This document shows, piece after piece, positions 25,296-33,807 of a DNA stretch of 64,000 bases (its first letter is position 1; the number at the start of each line of letters is the position of its first letter). The notes beneath the pieces were generated by a model. That model was not told where the DNA came from, did no database searches, and was given only the letters and a program-made list of their open reading frames with translations. The translations under genes and the position numbers were made by a program. This DNA comes from Halorussus aquaticus (GTDB taxonomy: Archaea; Halobacteriota; Halobacteria; Halobacteriales; Haladaptataceae), in the NCBI RefSeq assembly GCF_024218795.1, contig NZ_CP100400.1:558001-622000 (forward strand), read 5' to 3'.

Positions 25296-26969
25296 CTACT
25301 CCGCCGCCTCCCGGTCGCTGGCCCAGTCGCCCGCTACCTCGCCGCCCGGCGCTACGTCGTCGTTGAGTTTCGCCACGCCGCAGTCGATGCAGAACACCAC
25401 CGCTCCGCCGTCGTTGGCGGTCCGCCCGTCGGCGTCCGACCGGGAGTGTCGAACGTGGCGGTCCGAGTCGATGTTCAGCGACGCGCCGCAATCGGCGCAG
25501 GTCGCCGACCCTCCGTCGCTCGCGGCCGAGGTCCCGTCGCCGGGCGTCGCGTCGGCCGCCTCCGTCCCGGACTCGTGCCCGTCGCGGACCCGAATCGAGT
25601 CGGCCGGTTCCACGTCGTAGCCGTGGGCGTGGAACGACCCGAGGCAGTTGTAGAGACCGCGCTCGTAGACGTCGGGTTCCTTGCTGATGCCAACGTGGGA
25701 GCCGATTTTGGCGTCGGCCCAGTAGGCGCTGTGGGGTCCCTCGAACAGGCGCTTCAGCAGGCGCGGGTCCACGTCGAGTTTCACCCACCCGTCGTAGTCG
25801 TCGGTGTCGGCGTCCGCGACGAAGCGGTAGCCGCCCCCGTCCATCGAGAGTTCGAGGCACACGTCTCCGACCAGCGGGAGGAGGACCGTGGTATCGCTGG
25901 TGAAACCGATCTGCTCGCGCTTGTCCTCCAGATTCCGGTAGGCGTAGGGCACGTACGACAGCAGTTCCCCGAGCGTCGGTACCGGGTCGGCCTCGTAGTC
26001 GAACTCGCGCTCGGCCAGCACCTCTTCGATGTACTCGCGCTTGGCCTGCTGGTCCACGGGTTCGAACTCGGCGGACTTCTCGCCGGACGCGAGGCTGACG
26101 TGTTCGCCCGAGTTGAGGAAGACGCACTCCGAGTCGTCTGGGGCGTGGGCCTCGAAGAACGCCTTGGCCTTCTCCCGTGGCGGGTTCGCGGTGTACTCGT
26201 TCAGGTGCGCGAGGTCGCCCGCCAGCACGTACTCGCCAGCGAAGGGCATGTAGTAGTCCGGTTCGAAGAGGTGGAGGAAGTTGAGCGCCAACTCGTGTTT
26301 CTCCCGAATCACCCGGTCGCGCTCCCGAATCTTCTCCTCGTGGTCGTAGTTGGTCACGGCCTGCGGATAGAACTGGGCCGCGCTGTACTGGTGACACAGC
26401 ATGTCGATGTCGCCGTAGTCGCGCTTTATCTTCCGGCAACTCGACTCGGCGATCGGGTAGGGACAGTCGTTGGTGTTGACCAGCGTGAACTCGCCGTTGT
26501 CGATGACCGCCATCGAATCGACCTGCGTGGACCCGGTCTCGTCGGCCTTCTCGTCGTACCACGAACAGCCGAAGAAGTTACCGCAGAGTTCCGGGTCACA
26601 GCCGTCGGCCGCGAGGACGTTGATGTGCATGCCGTCGCCGAGGTGGGTGCGCTCGCCGTGGGGGAGTTCTGTCACCTCGAACCCGAGGTCCTCGATGGCG
26701 TTCGTGAGGTAGTCCCACCGATAGTCGTGGACGAGGACCGGGATGTCCGAGTCCATTCGCTCCAGCGTCGCGGGGTCGAAGTGGTCCGGGTGGATGTGGG
26801 AGATGTAGATGTAATCCACGTCGTCGAAGTCCTCCGGTTCGAAATCGGGGTCGGGGTAGTGCGCCCACGACCCGTAGTAGGCCCCGTCCACGAGCCACGG
26901 GTCGCACAGGATTTTGGTGTGTTCGTCCTCGACGAGGACGGCGGCAGATTCGAGATACGTGACGTCCAT
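25296..26969 (-). CDS. Metallo-beta-lactamase-fold hydrolase with C-terminal zinc ribbon
   Basis: A 557-residue protein. The N-terminal third is an MBL-fold domain with the metal motif HIHPDHFD near residue 58 and later His/Asp positions. The middle (about 230-450) is a substrate-specific extension with no clear family. The C-terminus has two Cys pairs (CADCG and CIDCG) joined by a variable Asp/Ser-rich linker, forming a likely zinc ribbon. The overall arrangement recalls UlaG- or CMP-NeuAc-hydroxylase-like MBL proteins but the reaction is unknown. It lies just upstream of the IMPase gene on the same strand, with about 80 bases between. Confidence 0.75.
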   Translation of the reverse strand: MDVTYLESAAVLVEDEHTKILCDPWLVDGAYYGSWAHYPDPDFEPEDFDDVDYIYISHIHPDHFDPATLERMDSDIPVLVHDYRWDYLTNAIEDLGFEVTELPHGERTHLGDGMHINVLAADGCDPELCGNFFGCSWYDEKADETGSTQVDSMAVIDNGEFTLVNTNDCPYPIAESSCRKIKRDYGDIDMLCHQYSAAQFYPQAVTNYDHEEKIRERDRVIREKHELALNFLHLFEPDYYMPFAGEYVLAGDLAHLNEYTANPPREKAKAFFEAHAPDDSECVFLNSGEHVSLASGEKSAEFEPVDQQAKREYIEEVLAEREFDYEADPVPTLGELLSYVPYAYRNLEDKREQIGFTSDTTVLLPLVGDVCLELSMDGGGYRFVADADTDDYDGWVKLDVDPRLLKRLFEGPHSAYWADAKIGSHVGISKEPDVYERGLYNCLGSFHAHGYDVEPADSIRVRDGHESGTEAADATPGDGTSAASDGGSATCADCGASLNIDSDRHVRHSRSDADGRTANDGGAVVFCIDCGVAKLNDDVAPGGEVAGDWASDREAAE

Positions 26970-27183
26970 GTGAACGACAGTAGACAGGTTCGCCTATCGT
27001 TATACGCTCCCTACGACGGAGTACCCGGTGTGTGGGCCCTCCTCAAACGAGGTCTGTGGGTCACGCCGACGAACGGTGAAACGCAGTTACGGTACGCCTA
27101 CTGTAGCGTCCCACCAGAACTCGGAATCCGGTCCGACCTCGCTGTCCGACCGTCCGCGACGCCGAGTCCGACACCGTAGGAGG

Positions 27184-27191
27184 TTTATATA
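27184..27191 (+). promoter_or_regulatory. TATA box upstream of tRNA-Leu
   Basis: TTTATATA is the strongest TATA element near the tRNA gene, about 60 bases before its first base. This suggests a primary transcript with a 5' leader of about 30 bases that RNase P would remove. The rest of the 277-base spacer from the MBL-fold gene shows no gene I can support. Confidence 0.5.
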
Positions 27192-27246
27192 CCTACCTCT
27201 TTAGGAGAAAACGCCAGGCCGAGACCCGAACGGAGACCGACCGCGT

Positions 27247-27331
27247 GCGAGGGTAGCCAAGCCTGGCCAACGGCGGCGGACTCAAGATCCGCTCCCGTAG
27301 GGGTCCAAGGGTTCGAATCCCTTCCCTCGCA
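27247..27331 (+). tRNA. tRNA-Leu(CAA)
   Basis: An 85-base class II tRNA. The acceptor stem pairs GCGAGGG with CCCTCGC, with A as discriminator. The anticodon stem GCGGA/TCCGC encloses the loop CTCAAGA, giving anticodon CAA (reads UUG). A long variable arm (TCCCGTAGGGG region) follows, as required for Leu, and the T arm contains GTTCGAAT. CCA is not encoded. No intron is visible. Confidence 0.95.
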
Positions 27332-27397
27332 TCGCATAGCGTGGCTTTGCCACGTCAAAGATGCAGGAAGACCGCTTCGGAGCGTTCTTCCCTCGCA
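27321..27397. repeat. Short direct repeat of the tRNA-Leu 3' end
   Basis: The last 11 bases of the tRNA (CTTCCCTCGCA) recur exactly at 27387-27397, and an 8-base core (CCCTCGCA) occurs a third time at 27418-27425. Such repeats can be remnants of tRNA-targeted integration, but they are short enough to be chance. Confidence 0.4.
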
Positions 27398-27419
27398 AAA
27401 CTGACGGCCCACGCGGGCC
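27340..27419 (+). terminator. Two hairpins after tRNA-Leu
   Basis: Two perfect small hairpins follow the tRNA: CGTGGC/GCCACG with a 3-base loop (27340-27354) and GGCCC/GGGCC with a 4-base loop (27406-27419). They may act in 3' processing or termination. The rest of the spacer to 27589 holds nothing else I can support. Confidence 0.35.
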
Positions 27420-27589
27420 CTCGCAACACTTCTGACGGGACACTGACTCGGGAGTCGATACGCTCCCCCCTATCGTCACCGATAGAGCGTCCACGGTCCT
27501 GATTTCGTTTTAGAAAGCTCGCGCGCTCGACGGCCGGGACTCCGATTCGCGTCAAGAGCTAACTGCGTGCGACTCGTGACCGTGACTCG

Positions 27590-27844
27590 ATGCACTGGGA
27601 ACGACGGCGGGACCTCGAAGGCGGCAAGGAACTCGGCATCTGGCTGCTGGTGGACGACGGCGGCGGCGTCGAGCGCGAACTCTACGTCGAGAGCCACGAG
27701 TACCGCGGCGGGAACTTCGACGTGTACACGACCGGCGGCGACGACGAGTGGAACCACGAGGGGGAGTTCGAAACCAGCGAAACGGCGTTCGAGCGTGCGC
27801 TCGACGTTCTGGAAGCCAGTTCGCATCCAGTAGAAGACGAGTGA
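27590..27844 (+). CDS. Small acidic haloarchaeal protein, unknown
   Basis: An 84-residue soluble protein with strongly acidic composition. The order is a charged start, a beta-hairpin-like stretch (GIWLLVDDGGGVERELYVESHEY), a Gly-rich turn and a C-terminal helix (SETAFERALDVLEAS). No Cys, signal or membrane segment is present. Family and function are not recognised. It stands alone between tRNA-Leu and the convergent PHP-domain gene. Confidence 0.55.
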   Translation: MHWERRRDLEGGKELGIWLLVDDGGGVERELYVESHEYRGGNFDVYTTGGDDEWNHEGEFETSETAFERALDVLEASSHPVEDE

Positions 27845-27892
27845 CGGAATCACCGCATCAGCAGTTTTCGAGCGACCGACGGCCGAGCGAGG

Positions 27893-28777
27893 TCAGTCGA
27901 ACAACTGAACTGGTTCCGCTTCGCGCTCGGCGAAGTGGTCCTCGAACGCTCGCTTCCGGTTCCGAATCTCGTCGGGCGCGTGCGAGTCCGACCCCGCGAC
28001 GAACGCCACGCCGCGCTCCCGGAGCGCCGCCCGGAAGTCGGGCGCGGGGTGGTACTCGCCGTAGTCCCGGAGGACTCGCCCGGCGTTGAGTTCGGGGACC
28101 GTCCGCGACCCGCGGAAGGCGTCGGCGACGAGTTCGTGGTGGTCCGCGGTGGTGTACCCTCGGAGTTCGGGCGTTCGCTCGGGGAGGTCCACGTGGGCCG
28201 CGACGGCGAACAGTTCCGACTCGACGAGGTCGGCGAGTCGCTCGTAGTAGTCGTCGACGAACGCCCGGCGCTCGCGCTCAGAGAGGTCCGCGAAGGGCGC
28301 GCTCCGCTGGACGTTCGTCCCCGCCACGCGGTGGACGCTCCCGACGGCGTAGTCGAAGTCGGCTTCGTCCAGAAACGAGACGATGTCGCCCTCGTCGCGG
28401 GGGTCGTAGTCGAGTTCCACCGCGTCGAAGATTCGGAGGTCGTACTGCTCGCGGAGCGACTCGATGGCCTCCCGCCGGAGCGGGTAGGTCCGGTCGAGGT
28501 TGATGCCGTACTCGCGCTTCTCGCGCTGGAGACCTTCGCGTTCGGCGACGTTGCAGTGGTCGGCGAACCCGACCGCACGAAGTCCAGCGTCGGCGGCGGC
28601 GTCGAGCATCCGCGGCATCTGCGTACCGTCCGAGTAGTTCGAGTGGACGTGGTAGTCGTGGACGACGGACACGACTGTTCGTTCGTTCGCTACCGGCGTA
28701 TCTGTTGGGGTCGTCGCGAACTCGGAGTCGGTCGCCGCGGACCCGAGGCCGGTCGTTGCGGAGTCAGTGGCTGTCAC
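27893..28777 (-). CDS. PHP-domain phosphoesterase
   Basis: A 294-residue protein, with a PHP (polymerase and histidinol phosphatase) domain from about residue 38. Metal ligands are visible in DYHVHSNYSDG, GFADHCN, AVELDY, HVDLPE and AGSDSHAPDEI, so the trinuclear site looks complete. Likely reaction: hydrolysis of a phosphate monoester, as in histidinol-phosphatase; the real substrate is unknown. The first 35 residues are a Thr/Ala-rich variable extension and a downstream Met is not obvious. Its start overlaps the end of the HalOD1-domain gene by 14 bases, implying co-translation. Confidence 0.85.
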   Translation of the reverse strand: MTATDSATTGLGSAATDSEFATTPTDTPVANERTVVSVVHDYHVHSNYSDGTQMPRMLDAAADAGLRAVGFADHCNVAEREGLQREKREYGINLDRTYPLRREAIESLREQYDLRIFDAVELDYDPRDEGDIVSFLDEADFDYAVGSVHRVAGTNVQRSAPFADLSERERRAFVDDYYERLADLVESELFAVAAHVDLPERTPELRGYTTADHHELVADAFRGSRTVPELNAGRVLRDYGEYHPAPDFRAALRERGVAFVAGSDSHAPDEIRNRKRAFEDHFAEREAEPVQLFD

Positions 28778-29084
28778 CGCCGTCCGTGACGACCACCAGT
28801 CCGGTGTCGTCGATGTGTACGCGGTAGTCCGCGTAGACGAACGTAATAGAGATGTCGGCGTCCCCGTCGTTCCACGGCGGGTCGAACAGTTGGTTCAGCG
28901 CGTCCGCGTCCACGGCGTCGTAGAGCGGCGGCAGGGACGTCACGTCGTCGGTTCGCTCGAACTCGGTGTCGCGAACGACTGCCGTGATAGCCGAGACCAC
29001 CGCTTCGCTCGCGGTCTCGCCGGGGTCGGCCCGATACCGGAGTTCGTCGGTCGAGACGCCAACCGAGTCCTCGCGCTCTCCCAT
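28764..29084 (-). CDS. HalOD1 output-domain protein
   Basis: A 106-residue protein that is almost entirely a HalOD1 domain (SEAVVSAITAVVRDTE, LPPLYDAVDADALNQLF, ISITFVYADYRVHIDDTGLVVV). These domains occur alone or attached to sensor proteins in haloarchaea and are thought to be output modules; no biochemical activity is known to me. It overlaps the PHP-domain gene and lies about 50 bases downstream of a bat-type regulator, so the three may form one transcription unit. Confidence 0.85.
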   Translation of the reverse strand: MGEREDSVGVSTDELRYRADPGETASEAVVSAITAVVRDTEFERTDDVTSLPPLYDAVDADALNQLFDPPWNDGDADISITFVYADYRVHIDDTGLVVVTDGGDSH

Positions 29085-29137
29085 ACCGGCAGATGAACGA
29101 CGACACGTGAATCCGCCCACGTTGAATGGCCAACGAT

Positions 29138-29797
29138 TTAAGTGTCGCTCGGCCCGTCGAGAGTGCTTCGGACGAGACCCGTCTGCCCGCGCCGGAGTCG
29201 CGCCGACAGCGCTTGGTCGGAGATACCGAGGTCGTCGGCCAGTTCCGACAGCGTCGTCCGGCGCGGCACGTCGAAGTATCCGGCGTCCAGCGCGTGGACG
29301 AGTGCTTCCCGTTGGGAGGCGGTGACGTCGTACTGCCGTCCGTCGGCGGTCTCCCCGCCTCCGTCGTAGATGCCGACGAGTCGGAACGCGAGGTCCCGCT
29401 CCCGACAGGCGTCTCGAAAGGCGAACAGCGCGTCTCTGTCCGGAACGCGGGCACGAATTCGAGTCTCCTCGCTGTCGGCGGTCACGTCGAGGAACACGAT
29501 GTCGTGTTTCGCGGCGACCGAGTGGGTCGTCCGCTCGCCGGCGGACTCCGAGAGGGTCACGCGGTAGAGTCGCCGTTCCCCGGAGTCCCCGAGTACGCTG
29601 TACTCCGTGGCGGTCGCGTCCGCTTCGACGCCCGACTCGAACGCCTCGAAGTCGTCGCCGCTCGCCCAGAAGACGAACCGCTGGCGGCCGTCGGGCGTCT
29701 GTCGAACGTCCTCGGTCTCCAGTTCTATGCCGGGCACGCACGCTCTCGCCTCGCGCAGTATCGGGTAGCGGACCGAAAACTCCGCCACGAAACTCAT
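29138..29797 (-). CDS. Bat-type HTH transcriptional regulator
   Basis: A 219-residue protein of the bacterioopsin-activator family. The first 150 residues are the family-specific N-terminal sensor-like region. The C-terminal HTH_10 domain is clear: DVTASQREALVHALDAGYFDVPRR followed by SELADDLGISDQALSARLRRG. It is preceded by a TATA element (TATTTAAG on the minus strand) about 25 bases before the ATG. The upstream in-frame extension lies before the promoter and is dropped. Targets are unknown; the downstream HalOD1-PHP pair is a candidate. Confidence 0.88.
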   Translation of the reverse strand: MSFVAEFSVRYPILREARACVPGIELETEDVRQTPDGRQRFVFWASGDDFEAFESGVEADATATEYSVLGDSGERRLYRVTLSESAGERTTHSVAAKHDIVFLDVTADSEETRIRARVPDRDALFAFRDACRERDLAFRLVGIYDGGGETADGRQYDVTASQREALVHALDAGYFDVPRRTTLSELADDLGISDQALSARLRRGQTGLVRSTLDGPSDT

Positions 29798-29971
29798 TAT
29801 CGGGGCGTAGAAATCGGACTTAAATATCACTTTCGTAAGTAAACTTTCAATTGTTCCGTCCCACTTCGGTCTCGGCCTTCCTCGACCTGTGTGGCGTCGG
29901 CTTCCGCTACTCTCCGCTCTGCTGACCAACCGTCCGACGACGTTACCCGGCTACGGGCCCACGTAGCCGAC

Positions 29972-30457
29972 ATGGACGAACACACTCGCGACGAGTCGGT
30001 CGGACCGCCCAGAACGGGAAGTCCGACGGGGTGGCTTCCGGCGGAGGGCCACTGGCGGCACGACACGCTCCGGCGGGCGACGGCCCACGGCGTGCGTCTG
30101 TTCAACGCCGGTGAGTTCCACGAGTCGCACGACTGCTTCGAGGACGCGTGGTACAACTACGGGAGCGGCACCACCGAGTCGAAGTTCTGCCACGGGATGG
30201 TGCAGGTCGCGGCGGGCGCGTACAAGCACTTCGACTTCGAGGACGACGGCGGGATGCGGTCGCTGTTCGACACCGCGCTCCAGTACCTCCACGGCGTTCC
30301 CCGGGACTACTACGGCGTGAACGTACTGGACGTGCGCGAAACGACGACGCGAGCGCTCGACGACCCCTCGGCGCTGGAGGGGTGGCAGATAGAACTCGAC
30401 GGGCGAACCCCGACCGCAGACGACTCGGACTTCGCCTACGCAGAGTCCTTGGAGTGA
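29972..30457 (+). CDS. DUF309 family protein
   Basis: A 161-residue helical protein matching DUF309: [19 protein letters not shown] with its HEx-type helix, then [16 protein letters not shown] and a third helix with [13 protein letters not shown]. The conserved His/Glu positions suggest metal or ligand binding, but no function is established. GTG at 29891 would add 27 residues that do not look like family sequence, so the ATG at 29972 is used. The gene is divergent from the bat-type regulator. Confidence 0.85.
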   Translation: MDEHTRDESVGPPRTGSPTGWLPAEGHWRHDTLRRATAHGVRLFNAGEFHESHDCFEDAWYNYGSGTTESKFCHGMVQVAAGAYKHFDFEDDGGMRSLFDTALQYLHGVPRDYYGVNVLDVRETTTRALDDPSALEGWQIELDGRTPTADDSDFAYAESLE

Positions 30458-30563
30458 ACGACGGCCGGGTCTCTCGTAGACGCTCTATTTACGGCTCTCG
30501 GTGCCTCTGTCGCCCGATTTCACTCCCGTCTCGGTTCCGACAGGCAGTCAATTCGAATCGACA

Positions 30564-30636
30564 ACTTATATTGCTTCCCCGTCGATGGTGTAGTCAGAGT
30601 GGTCTTCGACAGCGCACGCGACACCCCACTGGAGGT
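30564..30636 (+). promoter_or_regulatory. TATA box and Shine-Dalgarno of a leadered gene
   Basis: A TATA element (ACTTATATT, 30564-30572) is followed by a strong GGAGGT ribosome site (30631-30636) six bases before the ATG. The predicted 5' leader of about 45 bases contrasts with the leaderless pattern of most genes in this window. Confidence 0.6.
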
Positions 30637-30642
30637 CACGAC

Positions 30643-31347
30643 ATGACTACGACCGACACCCACCCCGACGACACGGCCGACGAACCGTGCGGTCCCGAGC
30701 GCGGCGTTTCACTCGACGCCACGTTCGCCGCGCTCGCGGATCGGGAGTGTCGGGACCTGCTTCGGCGACTCGCCGAGAGCGACGACGAGACGTTCCTCGT
30801 GACGGACCTCGCTGCGCGACTTATCGAGAGGACCGAGAGCGACGACGCGACCGGCGACGCCGAGACGCGACTGACGGCCCGCCTCCACCACACCGTACTA
30901 CCGAAACTCGACGACGCGGGACTGGTGGCGTACGAGACCGACCGCGGACTCGTCCGGAGTTGTCTCGACTCCCGGTACGCGGCGATGGTCGAGAGTATCG
31001 CCGCGTTCGAGTCGGCCGACCGACCGGTCTCGCTCGACACGCTGTTCGAGTTGCTGGCCGACTTCCGCCGCCGGACCGCCTATCTCAAACTCCTGCGACA
31101 CGACGACCTCTCGTTACCGGACCTCGCCGACGAGGTGACGGTCGCCGAGCGCGGCGAACCGCTCTCGAACGTGGACCCGGACGACGTGTTGCGAGTTTAC
31201 CTCTCGCTGTACCACACGCACGTCCCCAAACTCGCGGACACGGGTCTGGTAGCGTACGACCAAGAGGACGACTACGTGGCGTTGACCGACGTCGGCCGGG
31301 CGCTCGAATCCTCGACGCGCGCGCTGTGCGAACCGTCCGACGACTGA
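30643..31347 (+). CDS. Tandem DUF7344-type winged-helix protein
   Basis: A 234-residue protein with two similar winged-helix units. The first runs FAALADRECRDLLRRLAE to LHHTVLPKLDDAGLVAYE; the second runs FELLADFRRRTAYLKLLR to LYHTHVPKLADTGLVAYD. Each ends with the haloarchaeal H-T-x-[LV]-P-K-L-x-[DA]-x-G-L-[VI] pattern, which I recall as the DUF7344 domain. A DNA-binding transcription factor acting as a single-chain pseudo-dimer is the likely role; targets are unknown. It has its own leadered promoter. Confidence 0.75.
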   Translation: MTTTDTHPDDTADEPCGPERGVSLDATFAALADRECRDLLRRLAESDDETFLVTDLAARLIERTESDDATGDAETRLTARLHHTVLPKLDDAGLVAYETDRGLVRSCLDSRYAAMVESIAAFESADRPVSLDTLFELLADFRRRTAYLKLLRHDDLSLPDLADEVTVAERGEPLSNVDPDDVLRVYLSLYHTHVPKLADTGLVAYDQEDDYVALTDVGRALESSTRALCEPSDD

Positions 31348-31389
31348 AAGTCGAAACCCTCAATACGTAGCGTTGCCCCTTTTTCTCCG

Positions 31390-32187
31390 ATGCGAATCGA
31401 GCAGTTGGGCGAGGGTACGCCCGAGATTGCCGTGGTCGCCGGGATTCACGGCGACGAACCGTGTGGCGTCCGGGCCGTCGAGCGAGTTCTCGCCGAGTCG
31501 CCCGCGGTCGAGCGCCCCGTCAAGTTCGTCGTGGCGAACGAGGCGGCGCTGGAACGCGACGTCCGGTACGTCGAGGAGGACCTGAACCGTGCGTTTCCGG
31601 GCGACCCAGACGCGGACACCCACGAGCGACGGTTGGCCGACGCGCTGGCACGCGAGGTGAGAGACTGCACCACGCTGTCGCTGCACTCCACCCAGTCGTA
31701 CGCCGACCCGTTCGCGCTGGTCGATACGGTCGATGCGGTCGCGCGCTCGGTCTGTCCGTACCTCCCCGTCTCCGTCGTCGTCGAAACCGGGGCCGAGAGC
31801 GACGGCAGACTCATCGAATACCCCCACGTTATCGAGGCCGAGTGCGGTTTGCAGGGGTCCGACGAGGCCGCCGACAACGCCGTGGAACTCGTCCACGGAT
31901 TCCTCGAAGCGACCGGCGCGCTGGCCGACGCCGAACCGGTCGCGGGCGAGGACCGCGGCGAGGTCGAGGTGTTCGACCTCGGCCGCCCAGTGCCCAAGAA
32001 CGCGGCCGACGAGTACGAGGTGTTCGCCGAGAACTTCGAGCGCGTCTCGGCGGGCGAGGCGTTCGCCGCCGCCGACGGGCGAGAACTGGTCGCCGAGGAA
32101 CCGTTCCATCCGGTCCTGATGTCGCCGTACGGCTACGAGAACGTCTTCGGTTACCGCGGCGAACGCGTCGGCGTCCTCGACGTGTGA
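31390..32187 (+). CDS. Succinylglutamate desuccinylase/aspartoacylase family protein
   Basis: A 265-residue zinc carboxypeptidase-like (M14) deacylase. The motifs GIHGDEPCG (zinc His and Glu), DLNRAFPG and the SLHST zinc-His segment are present, and a Glu in the VVIEAECG-like region fits the catalytic base. Members cleave N-acyl amino acids; the substrate here is not known. No arginine-catabolism genes are adjacent, so AstE is not assigned. It follows the tandem winged-helix gene by about 40 bases. Confidence 0.85.
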   Translation: MRIEQLGEGTPEIAVVAGIHGDEPCGVRAVERVLAESPAVERPVKFVVANEAALERDVRYVEEDLNRAFPGDPDADTHERRLADALAREVRDCTTLSLHSTQSYADPFALVDTVDAVARSVCPYLPVSVVVETGAESDGRLIEYPHVIEAECGLQGSDEAADNAVELVHGFLEATGALADAEPVAGEDRGEVEVFDLGRPVPKNAADEYEVFAENFERVSAGEAFAAADGRELVAEEPFHPVLMSPYGYENVFGYRGERVGVLDV

Positions 32188-32338
32188 GGGTTCCTGCGGT
32201 ACGGTTTTTCTGCGAGTACGGCGTTTCTGTGAGTGAACATCTCAGTTACTGAAAAGTCTCGACGATGTTCTCTCTGCGAACACGTTCTGCGGAGACGTAA
32301 CTACCGAGTCGTCGAAAACCGCGGGAAAGAAGGGCCGA

Positions 32339-33103
<765 letters not shown>

Positions 33104-33107
33104 AGTA

Positions 33108-33587
33108 TCACTCGAAATCGAGTTCCGTCGCGCCCGCGAACGCGCCGTCGGTTCGCACGTCGAGGAGTCCGTCTCGCTCGACGGCCGACCGCTGGGCGTC
33201 CCCGAACACGACTTTTCTCTCGTCAGGAAATTGGCCGTCTGCTCCTAAATACTTTTCTTCACAGGCACGGACCGTACCGCTTATACCGCGGACGCGAACG
33301 CCGACGTGGTCGTTTTTCACTTCGTCGATGCAGGCAAGCGCGGCCCGTGCCTCGTCGGCGTGTCCGTGTCGGGCGCGAACGATGGCTTCCCCGGTGCCCT
33401 CCCCGAACTCGAACTGGAGGACCTTGAGGTCGGCGTCGGCGCTCCCAACGTCGCCCAGCAGGTTCTGGGCAGCGAACCAGATGCTCCGTTGGAAGTCCCG
33501 GCGGTCGAAGTCGGCGTCCGGCCACGCTTCGAGTCCGACGGCGAGGTAGCGCCATCTGGGTCGAAGGTGCTTCGGGAGATGCTTCAT
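33108..33587 (-). CDS. rnp2: RNase P protein component 2 (Pop5/Rpp14)
   Basis: A 159-residue Pop5-family protein, a subunit of archaeal RNase P that works with Rpp30 to activate the catalytic RNA for tRNA 5' maturation. Recognisable are the start MKHLPKHLRPRWRYLAVGLE, the FQRSIWFAAQNLLGDVG helix and the VLQFEFGEGTGEAIVRARHGHADEARAALA region. It is directly upstream of psmA. Its partner rnp3 is about 6 kb away on the same strand, beyond a transporter operon. Confidence 0.93.
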   Translation of the reverse strand: MKHLPKHLRPRWRYLAVGLEAWPDADFDRRDFQRSIWFAAQNLLGDVGSADADLKVLQFEFGEGTGEAIVRARHGHADEARAALACIDEVKNDHVGVRVRGISGTVRACEEKYLGADGQFPDERKVVFGDAQRSAVERDGLLDVRTDGAFAGATELDFE

Positions 33588-33715
33588 CGGGTAGTTGGCG
33601 GCGATTGGTCGCGCGGTGGCTTGAAAGGTGGGTTTCTCGGGTGTGACTACCGCGGACAGGACCGGGGGACGCCTTCTGCGCGTCCGAACGCTGTTCTCTG
33701 AGGAAACAGTGAAAG

Positions 33716-33733
33716 AAACCGGTTGCCCGGTTT
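33716..33733. promoter_or_regulatory. Inverted repeat in the rnp2/BmpA divergent region
   Basis: A perfect 7-base inverted repeat (AAACCGG/CCGGTTT, 4-base spacer) lies between the divergent rnp2 and BmpA genes, about 75 bases before the BmpA start and upstream of its AT-rich TATA region (33750-33778). It is a candidate operator for the transporter operon. Confidence 0.35.
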
Positions 33734-33807
33734 ATCACTCATCGGCATAGTTCAATTTTAAAAGGTAATTATTTACCCTCGTACAAGTAAATGGCTCTTG
33801 AAGAGGC

